Under the pieces are notes generated by a model, which saw only the letters and a list, made by a program, of their open reading frames with translations, did not search any database and had not been told where the DNA came from. The translations under genes and the position numbers were made by a program. A stretch of DNA of 40,964 nt from contig JABIUA010000003.1 of the NCBI GenBank assembly GCA_018667575.1, positions 1 through 40,964 of the forward strand, read 5' to 3'. This DNA comes from Methanobacteriota archaeon (GTDB lineage: Archaea > Thermoplasmatota > Poseidoniia > Poseidoniales > Poseidoniaceae). Positions 23,551 to 33,000 of this stretch are shown in pieces. Position 1 is the stretch's first letter. The number at the start of each line of letters is the position of its first letter.

Positions 23551-26382
23551 TTATCCATAGATTATCGCTGGACTAAGAGGCATTGCCGAGTTAATACGTC
23601 CAGATTCATCTAAACTGTCTTCGCTTGAAATAATCACTACTTCTTCTAGTCCAAGTTCCGCTCCCAAGAAATCTTTTCTCTGTGAAAGTAGTTCTAATTC
23701 ATCCATAGAGCCTGAAATTAGTAATTTAGATTTATCATCCCACTTGAATATTTGAGGTAGCATTTTCTTGCCCCAAAATCCAAAAATTTCTCCAGAGTTT
23801 TCTAGTTCTGCTAGTTCAGAATCTTTTAATTTCGACATAAATGACTTAACATTTCCACCTTTGTTAACAAATTCGATTGCCATTACAGCAAGTTTCCTTT
23901 TCCACACTGGCGATATGGTTAGAGTAAGTTTTCTTGCAGGACCATCCAAGTGACGTTCAGCAATCGACTTGACTTTACGAGCATTTTCAAGAATATTTCT
24001 CATGACATATTCATCATCTAGTGCTGATTGTTCTTTTGTCGTAAGTTTTTCTAGAGGGGAATAAACAGTATTTGCGATAAGAGTATCATTTCCAATTCTC
24101 CTCCACCATTCTTCAGCCAAGTGAGGCGTCGATATCGAAAGGAGATGCGACCATACGGAGAGTAGTTGCTTTCCTAATTCGCCATTATTTCCGCCACGTC
24201 TTATGTACCAGTTCATGTCTTTGATAAGTTCATAATGGGATATTTCAACGGCCCTTCTCAAATCATAATTATCCATAGATGTTTGAAATTCCTCGACACG
24301 TTGCTTCATTCTTGCCTCTAGCCATAAGTCAATTTTACTCTCTTTGTCGCCCCAAGAAAGAATCTGATTTGGAATTGTTAAAAGTTGTAACATTACCCTA
24401 TGATTGGCTTCTAAGGCTGTGTCCGACCAGTCCATGCCAGCAGTAGGATTTGCAGCAAATAAGATGAACAATCTAACGGTATCAGCACCGAACCTTTCAA
24501 TCATATCTTCTGGTGAAACAGTATTTCCTAGGGACTTGCTCATCTTTGCAGAGCGCAATCCCAATTCTCCGTTACAATGCGGGCAAGGACTCCCCATGTG
24601 GTCGACCGAAAGGGTGATCGAACAGGTTTCACACCATGGCGCTTGCTTGTTGACCATTCCTTGACAGAGTAGTTCATTGAATGGCTCATCAATAGAATGT
24701 AGTCCGATGTCACGAAGAGCCTTGGTCCAGAATCGCGCATAGATCAGGTGCATCTGAGCATGTTCGATTCCACCACAGTAGAAATCAACATTCATCCAAT
24801 GATTGACAATATCTTTCGAGAAACATTGAGAGTTATTTTGTGCATCAGTATAACGCATAAAGTACCATGAAGAATCAACAAAAGTATCCATTGTATCAGT
24901 TTCTCTTCTTGCCATAGAGCCACATTTAGGGCATTCCACATTGACAAATTCTTCACAACCAGCCAGTGGATTTCCTTCTCCAAAAGAGACATTTCTTGGT
25001 AGTTCGACAGGTAATTGTTCTTCAGGAACAGGTATTACTCCACATTCTTTACAGTGAATAACAGGTATTGGAGTCCCCCAATACCTCTGTCGTGAAACCA
25101 ACCAAGGCCTAATTTTCCAATTGATTGTTTTATTTCCCTTTCCATCTTTTTCAAGAGCATTGATAACTGCAGCCTTGGCATCCTCTCCGTAAAGGCCATC
25201 ATATCCTTCAATAGGGGAATTTACCATCCATCCCAGGTCAGTTTCTGCCTTTTTCATTTCTCCAGATGTTTGGTCGTTCTCTTTCATTACCAATGCACGC
25301 TTAATTTTGATACCATATTTGCTTGCGAAATCGAAATCCCTTTCATCATGGGCAGGAACAGCCATTACTGCACCAGTTCCATATGATGCAATCACAAAGT
25401 TACCAGTCCAAATAGGTATTTTTTCTCCTGTCAATGGGTGAATTGCATTTTTCCCAAGCGGAGCGCCCTTTTTCTTATTCATGTTTTTGATTCTATCAAA
25501 TTCAGTCATTACAGAAACTTCATCATATAATTCTCGCCATCCGGATTCGAATTCTGTTCCTTCAGCAAATGACTTTGAGAATTCATGCTCGGGTGCTAGA
25601 GTGATGAAAGTAGCTCCAAAAAGAGTATCAGGCCTGGTTGTGAATACTTTGATTTCTTCTCCTGAACCTTCTACAGTAAACATTATTTCAGCACCTTCAG
25701 AGCGACCAATCCAATCTTTTTGCATTGCAGTAACGTTTTCAGGGAAGTCGATGTCATCTAATCCATCCACTAATTGCTGAGCATATTTTGGAGTATCAAG
25801 GAACCATTGGTTCATTTCTTTTTGAATCACAGGTCCATTACATCTCCAGCATCTTCCGGCCTTTATTTGTTCATTGGCAAGAACAGTATTACAGTGTTCA
25901 CACCAGTTTACAGGTGCAAATTCTTGGTATGCTAGTCCGTTTTCCATGAATTTGGTGAAAAACCATTGATTCCATTTGTAGTAATTAGGGTCATGGCTTT
26001 TTACCATTCTTGACCAATCATAAGAGAACCCCATTCGTTTAATTTGTCCAGTAATTGAAGCCATATTCCTTTCTGTGATGTCATAAGGATGTCCACCTTC
26101 TTTGATAGCAGCATTTTCCGCTGGCATTCCAAATGAATCAAATCCAACAGGGTACAATACATCATAACCCATCATTCTCTTATATCGGGCGACAGCATCA
26201 CCAATGGAGTAATTTCTAACATGACCCATATGCATTTTCCCTGAAGGATATGGGTACATTTCCAAACAGTAAAAAGGCGGTTTATCGTCACTTATTTTAG
26301 CTTCAAAGATTTTTGACTCAGTCCATTTTTGTTGCCAATAGACTTCATCAACGGTCATATCTTCTTCAGTCAAAGTTACCAA
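23551..26382 (-). CDS. leuS: Leucyl-tRNA synthetase, bacterial type
   Basis: LeuRS attaches leucine to its tRNA and edits mischarged products. The catalytic HIGH motif is in MYPYPSGKMHMGHVRNYSIGD and KMSKS in RSAKMSKSLGNTVSPEDM. The CP1 editing domain (VFTTRPDTLFGATFI; GAVMAVPAHDERDFDFA) lies after the zinc hairpin (NWCEHCNTVLANEQI ... CWRCNG), the bacterial arrangement; the archaeal/eukaryal form differs in CP1 position and in its C-terminus. ECPKCGSMARRETDTMDTFVDSSWYFMRY is also bacterial-like. At 935-943 residues it is slightly long. The track start is a TTG with GGAGAT five bases upstream; ATG 26358 (MTVDEVYWQQKW) is the alternative. A bacterial-type LeuRS in an archaeon points to an ancient transfer. 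Confidence 0.95.
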   Translation of the reverse strand: MVTLTEEDMTVDEVYWQQKWTESKIFEAKISDDKPPFYCLEMYPYPSGKMHMGHVRNYSIGDAVARYKRMMGYDVLYPVGFDSFGMPAENAAIKEGGHPYDITERNMASITGQIKRMGFSYDWSRMVKSHDPNYYKWNQWFFTKFMENGLAYQEFAPVNWCEHCNTVLANEQIKAGRCWRCNGPVIQKEMNQWFLDTPKYAQQLVDGLDDIDFPENVTAMQKDWIGRSEGAEIMFTVEGSGEEIKVFTTRPDTLFGATFITLAPEHEFSKSFAEGTEFESGWRELYDEVSVMTEFDRIKNMNKKKGAPLGKNAIHPLTGEKIPIWTGNFVIASYGTGAVMAVPAHDERDFDFASKYGIKIKRALVMKENDQTSGEMKKAETDLGWMVNSPIEGYDGLYGEDAKAAVINALEKDGKGNKTINWKIRPWLVSRQRYWGTPIPVIHCKECGVIPVPEEQLPVELPRNVSFGEGNPLAGCEEFVNVECPKCGSMARRETDTMDTFVDSSWYFMRYTDAQNNSQCFSKDIVNHWMNVDFYCGGIEHAQMHLIYARFWTKALRDIGLHSIDEPFNELLCQGMVNKQAPWCETCSITLSVDHMGSPCPHCNGELGLRSAKMSKSLGNTVSPEDMIERFGADTVRLFILFAANPTAGMDWSDTALEANHRVMLQLLTIPNQILSWGDKESKIDLWLEARMKQRVEEFQTSMDNYDLRRAVEISHYELIKDMNWYIRRGGNNGELGKQLLSVWSHLLSISTPHLAEEWWRRIGNDTLIANTVYSPLEKLTTKEQSALDDEYVMRNILENARKVKSIAERHLDGPARKLTLTISPVWKRKLAVMAIEFVNKGGNVKSFMSKLKDSELAELENSGEIFGFWGKKMLPQIFKWDDKSKLLISGSMDELELLSQRKDFLGAELGLEEVVIISSEDSLDESGRINSAMPLSPAIIYG

Positions 26383-26415
26383 CGCCTATCTCCGAGATAA
26401 TACCGCCACGAAACA

Positions 26416-26447
26416 CCCCCCTTTCAATGACACTCTTGATGAGGGGG
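26416..26447. promoter_or_regulatory. Interrupted dyad between leuS and the divergent sugar kinase
   Basis: CCCCC-tt-TCAA-tgacactc-TTGA-tga-GGGGG forms a two-part symmetrical element in the 83-base spacer between the divergent starts. It could be a shared operator or a leader hairpin. No TATA box is obvious beside it. Confidence 0.3.
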
Positions 26448-26465
26448 TAATCATTCACATAGTAC

Positions 26466-27350
26466 ATGGCCAAGAGAATCTCTGTACGGGCTCCCGCTAG
26501 AATTGATTTAGCAGGAGGCTGGACGGATGTTCCTAATTATTGTAATCTCAAATCAGGCGAGGTTGTTAACATCGCAATCAATCATTATACTAAATGTGTA
26601 ATGGATATCGATGATGAGAGAAAAATCAGCCTCTCATATTCAACTGACATGCCAACAGGTTCTGGATTAGGAACCTCTGGTTGTATGAATGTGAGTTTGA
26701 TTAGCACAATATTAGGCTTAGATTACCAGCCAGAAGAAATCGCTGAATTGGCCTACCAATTTGAGGCTCTTCTCGGTAATAAAGGTGGTAGGCAAGACCA
26801 ATGGGCTAGCGCAGTTGGAGGAATTAGCCATCTAACATTCAAAGGGGAGAAAGTCGAACAAAGAGCATTGAACCCTTCTAGCGAATTTACTTCTTGGTTG
26901 GAAGACAGACTATTACTCTTCAATAGTAAAATTACACATGTTTCGGGCGATTTGCACAATGGCATATGGCAAAAATTCCATCAAGGGGATGAGAATATAG
27001 TTGGCGCACTTGATGAATTACGAGATGCAGGATTAGCAATGGCTAGAGCCATCGAAAATGAATCTAAAGATGGAGTCATAAATTCGTTGAAACATGTCAT
27101 GAACGGCGTAGATTCACTTGGTTTAGAATTCCATGAACCTTTCAGAGCTAACATTCAACCACATGTCTCATCAGGAGATATTGTTGCATGGAAGGCCATG
27201 GGTGCTGGTGGCGGAGGGGTAGTAGGAGTTTTATTGTCCGAAGATAGCCTTCGAAATAAAGTGATAGAAGATTTACAATCTAAAAATTGGACACATATTG
27301 AATGGAAAATAGACTCAATAGGGCTCAATAGAGAAGAAATCAATCTTTGA
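26466..27350 (+). CDS. GHMP sugar kinase (fucokinase/HddA-like)
   Basis: This belongs to the GHMP kinases that phosphorylate a free sugar or heptose phosphate at C1, feeding nucleotide-sugar synthesis. RAPARIDLAGGWTDVPNYC is the signature shared by L-fucokinase and D-glycero-D-manno-heptose-7-phosphate kinase. The ATP loop is MPTGSGLGTSGCMNVSLI, followed by GNKGGRQDQWASAVGG (catalytic aspartate) and the C-terminal KAMGAGGGGVVGVLL. Length (294) fits a stand-alone kinase rather than the fused kinase-pyrophosphorylase Fkp. The substrate is uncertain. It starts at ATG 26466, divergent from leuS, and its end overlaps that of the membrane regulator gene by 11 bases. Confidence 0.85.
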   Translation: MAKRISVRAPARIDLAGGWTDVPNYCNLKSGEVVNIAINHYTKCVMDIDDERKISLSYSTDMPTGSGLGTSGCMNVSLISTILGLDYQPEEIAELAYQFEALLGNKGGRQDQWASAVGGISHLTFKGEKVEQRALNPSSEFTSWLEDRLLLFNSKITHVSGDLHNGIWQKFHQGDENIVGALDELRDAGLAMARAIENESKDGVINSLKHVMNGVDSLGLEFHEPFRANIQPHVSSGDIVAWKAMGAGGGGVVGVLLSEDSLRNKVIEDLQSKNWTHIEWKIDSIGLNREEINL

Positions 27351-29919
27351 AGTCAGCATCAGTTTCTAGAAGGAATAATGCTTCTTTTGTCAACTTATAC
27401 CGATTTTTAATTCCCATTTTTCTCTTCTCAACAAGACCGAATTTCTGTAGTGTTCTCAAGTGGTGAGATATGAGTTGTTGGCTCTTTTCTAATTTGATAG
27501 CAAGTTCCGCTTGAGTAGGGAATTCTCCATATTGATGTTCATTATCTAGTATACTCAGTATCTTACCTTGGAGACTGTTTGGATCAGGAGATAGTGGCGG
27601 TATTGGTAGTTCATCTGGATTCATGCCGGGATAAAGAGAATTATTCAAGGGGTAATATCTAACCAATCTGCCATCTCTTAAGCGCCAGATTAACTCCTGT
27701 TGTTCTAGTAGTCTTAAGTGATGTGTTATCTGCCCATTGCTCATACCTAATGCGGCCATTAAGGCTCTGAAATGACACCCTGGATTGGCAGTCAAATATC
27801 CCATTAGACGACCTCTTTGAAACCGTCCATCAGTTGTCTCCTGCGTCTTACCAATTAGCCCCAATAGCCAGAGACCTGCAGCAGTTGTTGGGATTCTCAA
27901 AGATTCGGTATTAATAACAAAGAGACTTAGAATCGCGAACATTGAAGTTGTTGAGACCACAACTACCGTGACCTTTGCAATTTCTTCAGGGGTGATTTCT
28001 TCAATTATTGTCGGCTCATCTTCAATTCCAACAACTTGTTCCTCAATAACAATTTTTTCTTCACTGTATACAGAATGAACTTCAATTCCTACTAACTCAA
28101 ACTGTGTCTGACAGATTTCATCAAAAGACGAACTTTCTGAAACTAAGTAATCACCCTTCCAATTATTCTGTGGTTTCCATGATGGTAATTCCTTTGCATC
28201 AACAAGTAAGTATGATCCATCATTGTTGGAAATCATCCAACAGTCATTTTGCCCTGTTCCAATATTTGTCCACTGTCCTTCAATTTGCCATTTTTGAACC
28301 TTAAAAACCTCTTTTGTATAATCATAATTATGTGTGAAAGAGTGGCTCTTAGAACCTTCACCTTCAAGAGTATGCTCCATTAACAATATTAAATCGATAG
28401 ATTCTATGTTTATCATTTGAGGGATAATGATATTGGATTCAAAGTATAAGTTCATAATTTCTCCATTATCATCAATTGGTAAGTTGAAGTAATTACCCGA
28501 TTTGTAGTCACACGAATTAAATATTGATTCTTCAAATTCTATTGAGTCATCGATGGCAGTAAGAGATATGAAAGCTAGGCATTGTTCATTTATCTTGACG
28601 ATAGAATTAGTAGGAGAAAGCATGATAGAGGAAGCAATTTCTTCATCGTTGATGACATATTCGCTTTCAAAACCGATAATTTCTTCTGAGCATCCTGGGT
28701 TTCTGTAGGATTCTGAATAATCAAACTGGTCAACAATAGTAACAGAGTACTGTGGTATCTCTAAGATTATATTGTAAGTTCCAGAATCTACATAGCAGTT
28801 ATTTTGGTCTTCTAAATACCATTCAGGCAAATCAAAAGTTAGTATTTCATCAGATTCTAGAGTATGTGAGGTTTGGAAATCCTGACATGAATTTTGTTCC
28901 GTCGTATCATAGATTAATTCCGATAAATCATTAACAATATACATCTCAAATATACAGGAATTTGAGAATGTTAGTTCTACGGGTTGTTGATTAATATTTT
29001 TCAAGTTCAGTGAATATGATAAGTATGAGATATGGTCACTTTCAATTCCAATATTTTTATTGGAAGTTATCAATATATCATCGCTTAACTGTTCGTAATC
29101 CGAAACGAATAAATCATCAGTTTGAATAACTAATTCCTTTGTTAATTCGCCACCCGAAGTCTTCACAGTGACTAAGTTTTCACCCTCAAGTAGTTCACCT
29201 CTCTCGATAAATATACCATCGAGGTAAGAATTCTCATATGCGTGCAGAATTAAGTTTCCACCATAACATGAGTTTAACATCCTTTCCAGTCCATTGAATG
29301 AGTAAATAAGTTTACAAGACTCTTGAGTAGGTAGTATAATATCCGAGTCGGTCGGATTTGATAGAGTTATACCGATTAAATGGTGTCCTTCTTTGTCATC
29401 AGAATTTCCTACAGAGGTCAAATCCAATTCGAGTTCTAGATTTGAATCAAAAGTGATACTTTGTTGGAAGTAAATATTTTGATCTACTCTTAAATTTGTT
29501 TTACTGTGGATTAGAGTTACTACATATGTCCCCGAGGGCACTAACTCTCCATTAGAATCGGTAAAATCCCATTGCCAGTTTTGGAAAATTATTGTTTCCA
29601 TAGGTTCTATTATCAGTTGCTGTTCTTGTTCACGACAATTTACTGAGTTCTCATATATACTGTTCATTTTATCATCTTTGACAATAAAATAAGTGCCACA
29701 TGAAGGGTCATTGGAGATCGATATTTGGTCTCCATAATTAGTCAATATTGGGTTTATGTCTATCACTTCACCAATTTCATACCACAATTCAAATTGATTA
29801 TCAAATTCGAGACTTAAATCCTCTAAATCAATTCCTTCTTGAGCAGTAGTATATGGGATGGCAGAGAGGATAAACAGGCCACAAACAAGACCTATCAAGA
29901 CGCGTGAAGCCTCCGCCAT
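27340..29919 (-). CDS. Membrane-anchored regulator: ectodomain, membrane helix and two winged helices
   Basis: This 859-residue protein looks like a one-component transmembrane transcription regulator. A signal peptide or anchor (RVLIGLVCGLFILSAIPYTTAQ) is followed by about 620 extracellular residues, acidic and beta-rich, with many cysteines (ELVPSGTYVVTLIHS; DSGTYNIILEIPQ suggest repeated immunoglobulin-like units). A membrane helix (VTVVVVSTTSMFAILSLFVI, about 653-673) precedes two cytoplasmic ArsR/MarR-like winged helices. These are FRALMAALGMSNGQITHHLRLLEQQELI (about 710-740) and TQAELAIKLEKSQQLISHHLRTLQKFGLVEKR (about 795-830). The TA-rich ACATAATTTATG upstream is a possible promoter. 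It would read an external cue and bind DNA at the membrane. Family-level identity is not recognised; the domain reading is confident, the function inferred. Confidence 0.78.
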   Translation of the reverse strand: MAEASRVLIGLVCGLFILSAIPYTTAQEGIDLEDLSLEFDNQFELWYEIGEVIDINPILTNYGDQISISNDPSCGTYFIVKDDKMNSIYENSVNCREQEQQLIIEPMETIIFQNWQWDFTDSNGELVPSGTYVVTLIHSKTNLRVDQNIYFQQSITFDSNLELELDLTSVGNSDDKEGHHLIGITLSNPTDSDIILPTQESCKLIYSFNGLERMLNSCYGGNLILHAYENSYLDGIFIERGELLEGENLVTVKTSGGELTKELVIQTDDLFVSDYEQLSDDILITSNKNIGIESDHISYLSYSLNLKNINQQPVELTFSNSCIFEMYIVNDLSELIYDTTEQNSCQDFQTSHTLESDEILTFDLPEWYLEDQNNCYVDSGTYNIILEIPQYSVTIVDQFDYSESYRNPGCSEEIIGFESEYVINDEEIASSIMLSPTNSIVKINEQCLAFISLTAIDDSIEFEESIFNSCDYKSGNYFNLPIDDNGEIMNLYFESNIIIPQMINIESIDLILLMEHTLEGEGSKSHSFTHNYDYTKEVFKVQKWQIEGQWTNIGTGQNDCWMISNNDGSYLLVDAKELPSWKPQNNWKGDYLVSESSSFDEICQTQFELVGIEVHSVYSEEKIVIEEQVVGIEDEPTIIEEITPEEIAKVTVVVVSTTSMFAILSLFVINTESLRIPTTAAGLWLLGLIGKTQETTDGRFQRGRLMGYLTANPGCHFRALMAALGMSNGQITHHLRLLEQQELIWRLRDGRLVRYYPLNNSLYPGMNPDELPIPPLSPDPNSLQGKILSILDNEHQYGEFPTQAELAIKLEKSQQLISHHLRTLQKFGLVEKRKMGIKNRYKLTKEALFLLETDADFKD

Positions 29920-30003
29920 GAGTGTGAGATAATGTCATCACTTGAAAGGTCAGCGGTACATAAATTATGTAAAATATTAGATAAACGTACTTTATAGATA
30001 GAT

Positions 30004-33000
30004 TTAGAGTCCTAAATCTTCTAAGTTTATCATAGTTGGAATAGCAGCATCTTGTTCGGCTTTTTGTTGTAATTCATACTGTTTCCATTGTGGAGTTTCA
30101 GTTGTAATAGGTTCAATCCAACCCAGAGATTTTGCTTCCTCTAATTGACCACTTGCCACATAATGGTCAATCCAAGCCAATCGACGTTCTTCTTCTTCTG
30201 AGAAAGCCATGTCCATCATATTTTCTTCAGCCTTTACTCTCATTAGTTTCTTCTTACCAGCGGCCTTTGCGAACTGAGCCACTATGATTATAGAGAGCAA
30301 GAATACGATTACCCCCGACATAATGATTAGCGTTTGACTACCAGAAGTTGAGCCTGATTGACCCGAATCCTCCGAAGAATCATCTTGATTCGGATTTGAT
30401 TTGATGTTACAAACTACTGATCCAGTCCTACCTTCAGATACTTCAGGATCCCAGGGACAAGGGTCAATTGTATCTGACGCACCATCTCCATCAGAGTCGA
30501 TACAACCCCACTGGCCGTTGGAAGTTGTCTTCCTCGATGTGCCAGCGACATCAGGGCAATCATCTGGTTGATAAGCGCCCAAGGAGAAATTATCTCCAAA
30601 GCCATCGCCATCAATATCACTCCATTGTGATGGCTCTAATATGAAAAAGTCAGGTTTGAAGTAGCCGCTTGCATTATCTCCAAAACCATCTCCATCGGTA
30701 TCATTCCATTGTTCACTTTCTTCAGGGAAAGCATCACCGAATTGTTCTCTAAGAGTGATTATACGAGTTTGGTCTTGCTCGTCTACTATAGTATAATTTG
30801 TCCAGTAGTAATTATCTCCGTACCCATCACCATCTTGGTCAGTCCATTGATTTTCGTCATTAGGAAATACATCATCAACATCAGCCCAGCCGTCGCCATC
30901 CAAGTCAGGACAACCGAATCTATTCATCTCCAGTGACTTTCCATATTCAGTTAGACAATCATCGCCTCCTGGCCGGTCTACTTCATCACCATACCCATCG
31001 CCGTCTTGGTCAGACCATTGCAGTGGGTTTTCTGGAAAAGCGTCATCAGGGTCAACAAATCCATCACCATCAGTATCAGGGCAACCTCTAGTTGTAGGGT
31101 TTGGCGAAGAACCTGCACGAGAGGGGCACATATCGCCATTTACTGCGCCAGTTTGATTATTGTCTCCAAAACCATCACCGTCAATATCACTCCATTGAGT
31201 CGGCTCAAATTGGAACGCATCACCATTATTACCGGCCGAATTATCTCCATATCCATCGCCATCAGTATCTCTGCATTGAGTTGGGTCGTCAGGGAAAATA
31301 TCGGGATTATTTCCATTTTGGTTATCTCCGCCACAATCTAGAGAATCTCCGTCTCTATTTTCCCATTGTGTACTATCATTTGGGAAAGGGTCTCCTTGAT
31401 TTGAATACCCATCACCATCCGAGTCGAGGCATCCTAATCTATCGATCGACGAAGTACCAAATTCATTTGGACATTCATCAGGATTATTTCCAGTTAGATT
31501 CTCTCCATATCCATCTTGGTCTTTATCACACCACTGTGTTGGGTCTAATGGTAATCCGTCAGCTTGGCAATAACCGCTGGCATCAACCGCGCCCCAATTT
31601 GCAGTCGGGTCAGACCACCCATCTCCATCACTATCAATACATCCAAATCTATCATATTTTGAATCACCAAAGGTCATAATGCATCCGTCACCAACATCAC
31701 TCTGCGGATTATCTCCGTACCAGTCGCCGTCACTATCAATCCATTGAGTTCTATCCAAAGGAAACGCATCCACTTCTGTTGCCATGTTAATCAAATCTCC
31801 CGGCCACAAACTTGGTCTAATTTCAGTCCAACTCGAGTTTGCGAAATTATCGCCATATCCGTCGCCATCGGTATCATTCCATTGTGTTGGATTATTTGGG
31901 TAAGCATCTCCTCTTTGATTAAGATGGAAGAAGTTCTGGTCTTCATCAAAAAAGTAATTGTCTCCATGACCATCACCATCACTATCAATCCACTGCTCGA
32001 TATCATTAGGAGCCCAATCACCTCCATCAGACCATCCGTCACCATCCCCATCAGGGCATCCGAAGCGGTCTTGTGTTGAACTTCCAGCATCAAGCGGGCA
32101 CTCATCGGGTTGTAATGCTGGAGCAGGATTATCTCCATATCCATCGTTATCGGTATCATTCCATTGGGTTCCATCAGTAGGGAATGCATCTACAACACCG
32201 TCTCCTTGATCTGAAGTATTATACCCATCATTATCTTCATCGATATCAGCAATCCAATAGTGTATGCCTTCATCATTTCGACCATATGCAGTCACTAGTT
32301 TCATACCATCTGAACTCCAACTTAATCCATTCACTTGTCCACAGTTATTACCACCACAACCATTTGGTGAAGGGGCTCCAAAGAAATCAACTTGGGCGCC
32401 AGAATCAGTATAGAAAATTTTGACTGAGCCACCATCTCCCTGATAGTAAGAATGGCCATTTGCAACCTGTCTACTATCGGCTGAGAAATCTGCAGATAAA
32501 CAAGAAGAAGTAGTTGTTTTTTCCCATATACGATTTACTCCCGAAGAAGTGAACTCATACATGTCAAAACTAGCACTACCTCCTTCCCATCCACCGCACA
32601 TCGAAATATAATTTCCATCCGGGGACCAATCGATGTCATTTATCTGATTTGGTGGGCTAGTGACAGTGAAAACCGTAGCCCTTGATGAGACATTGACGAT
32701 GAAGAAATCTCCATTTCCAGCCACTGCAATAAGGGAGCCATCTGGGGAAAAGGTTGAGGAGTAAAAACGGTCTTCTCCGTTAGGATTAATTCCGTTACCT
32801 AGCTGCAGGCCATCGGACACTTTGATCAAAAGTACTTGTCCATTTGTACCTCCATTGCCAGACCGAGTAATAGATACCGCAACCAGGCTACTATCTGGCG
32901 AAAATTCAACATCATTGACAAATTCTCCACCTCCAACATCGACGCTTATTGAACCATGAACCGACGAAATGTTTGAAGTGTAGTAAATGTTTATTGTATC

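Noticed and set aside
31101-31679. 192-residue plus-strand ORF and similar ORFs inside the giant surface-protein gene
   Set aside because: They are antisense shadows of the DGDGYGDN repeats: histidine/isoleucine-rich low-complexity chains produced by repeated ccatcaccatc sequence, with no family features.
30450-32250. Regularly recurring blocks that resemble a CRISPR array at first sight
   Set aside because: Repeat units are imperfect, spacing varies, and all lie in frame within one coding region; no cas genes are nearby.
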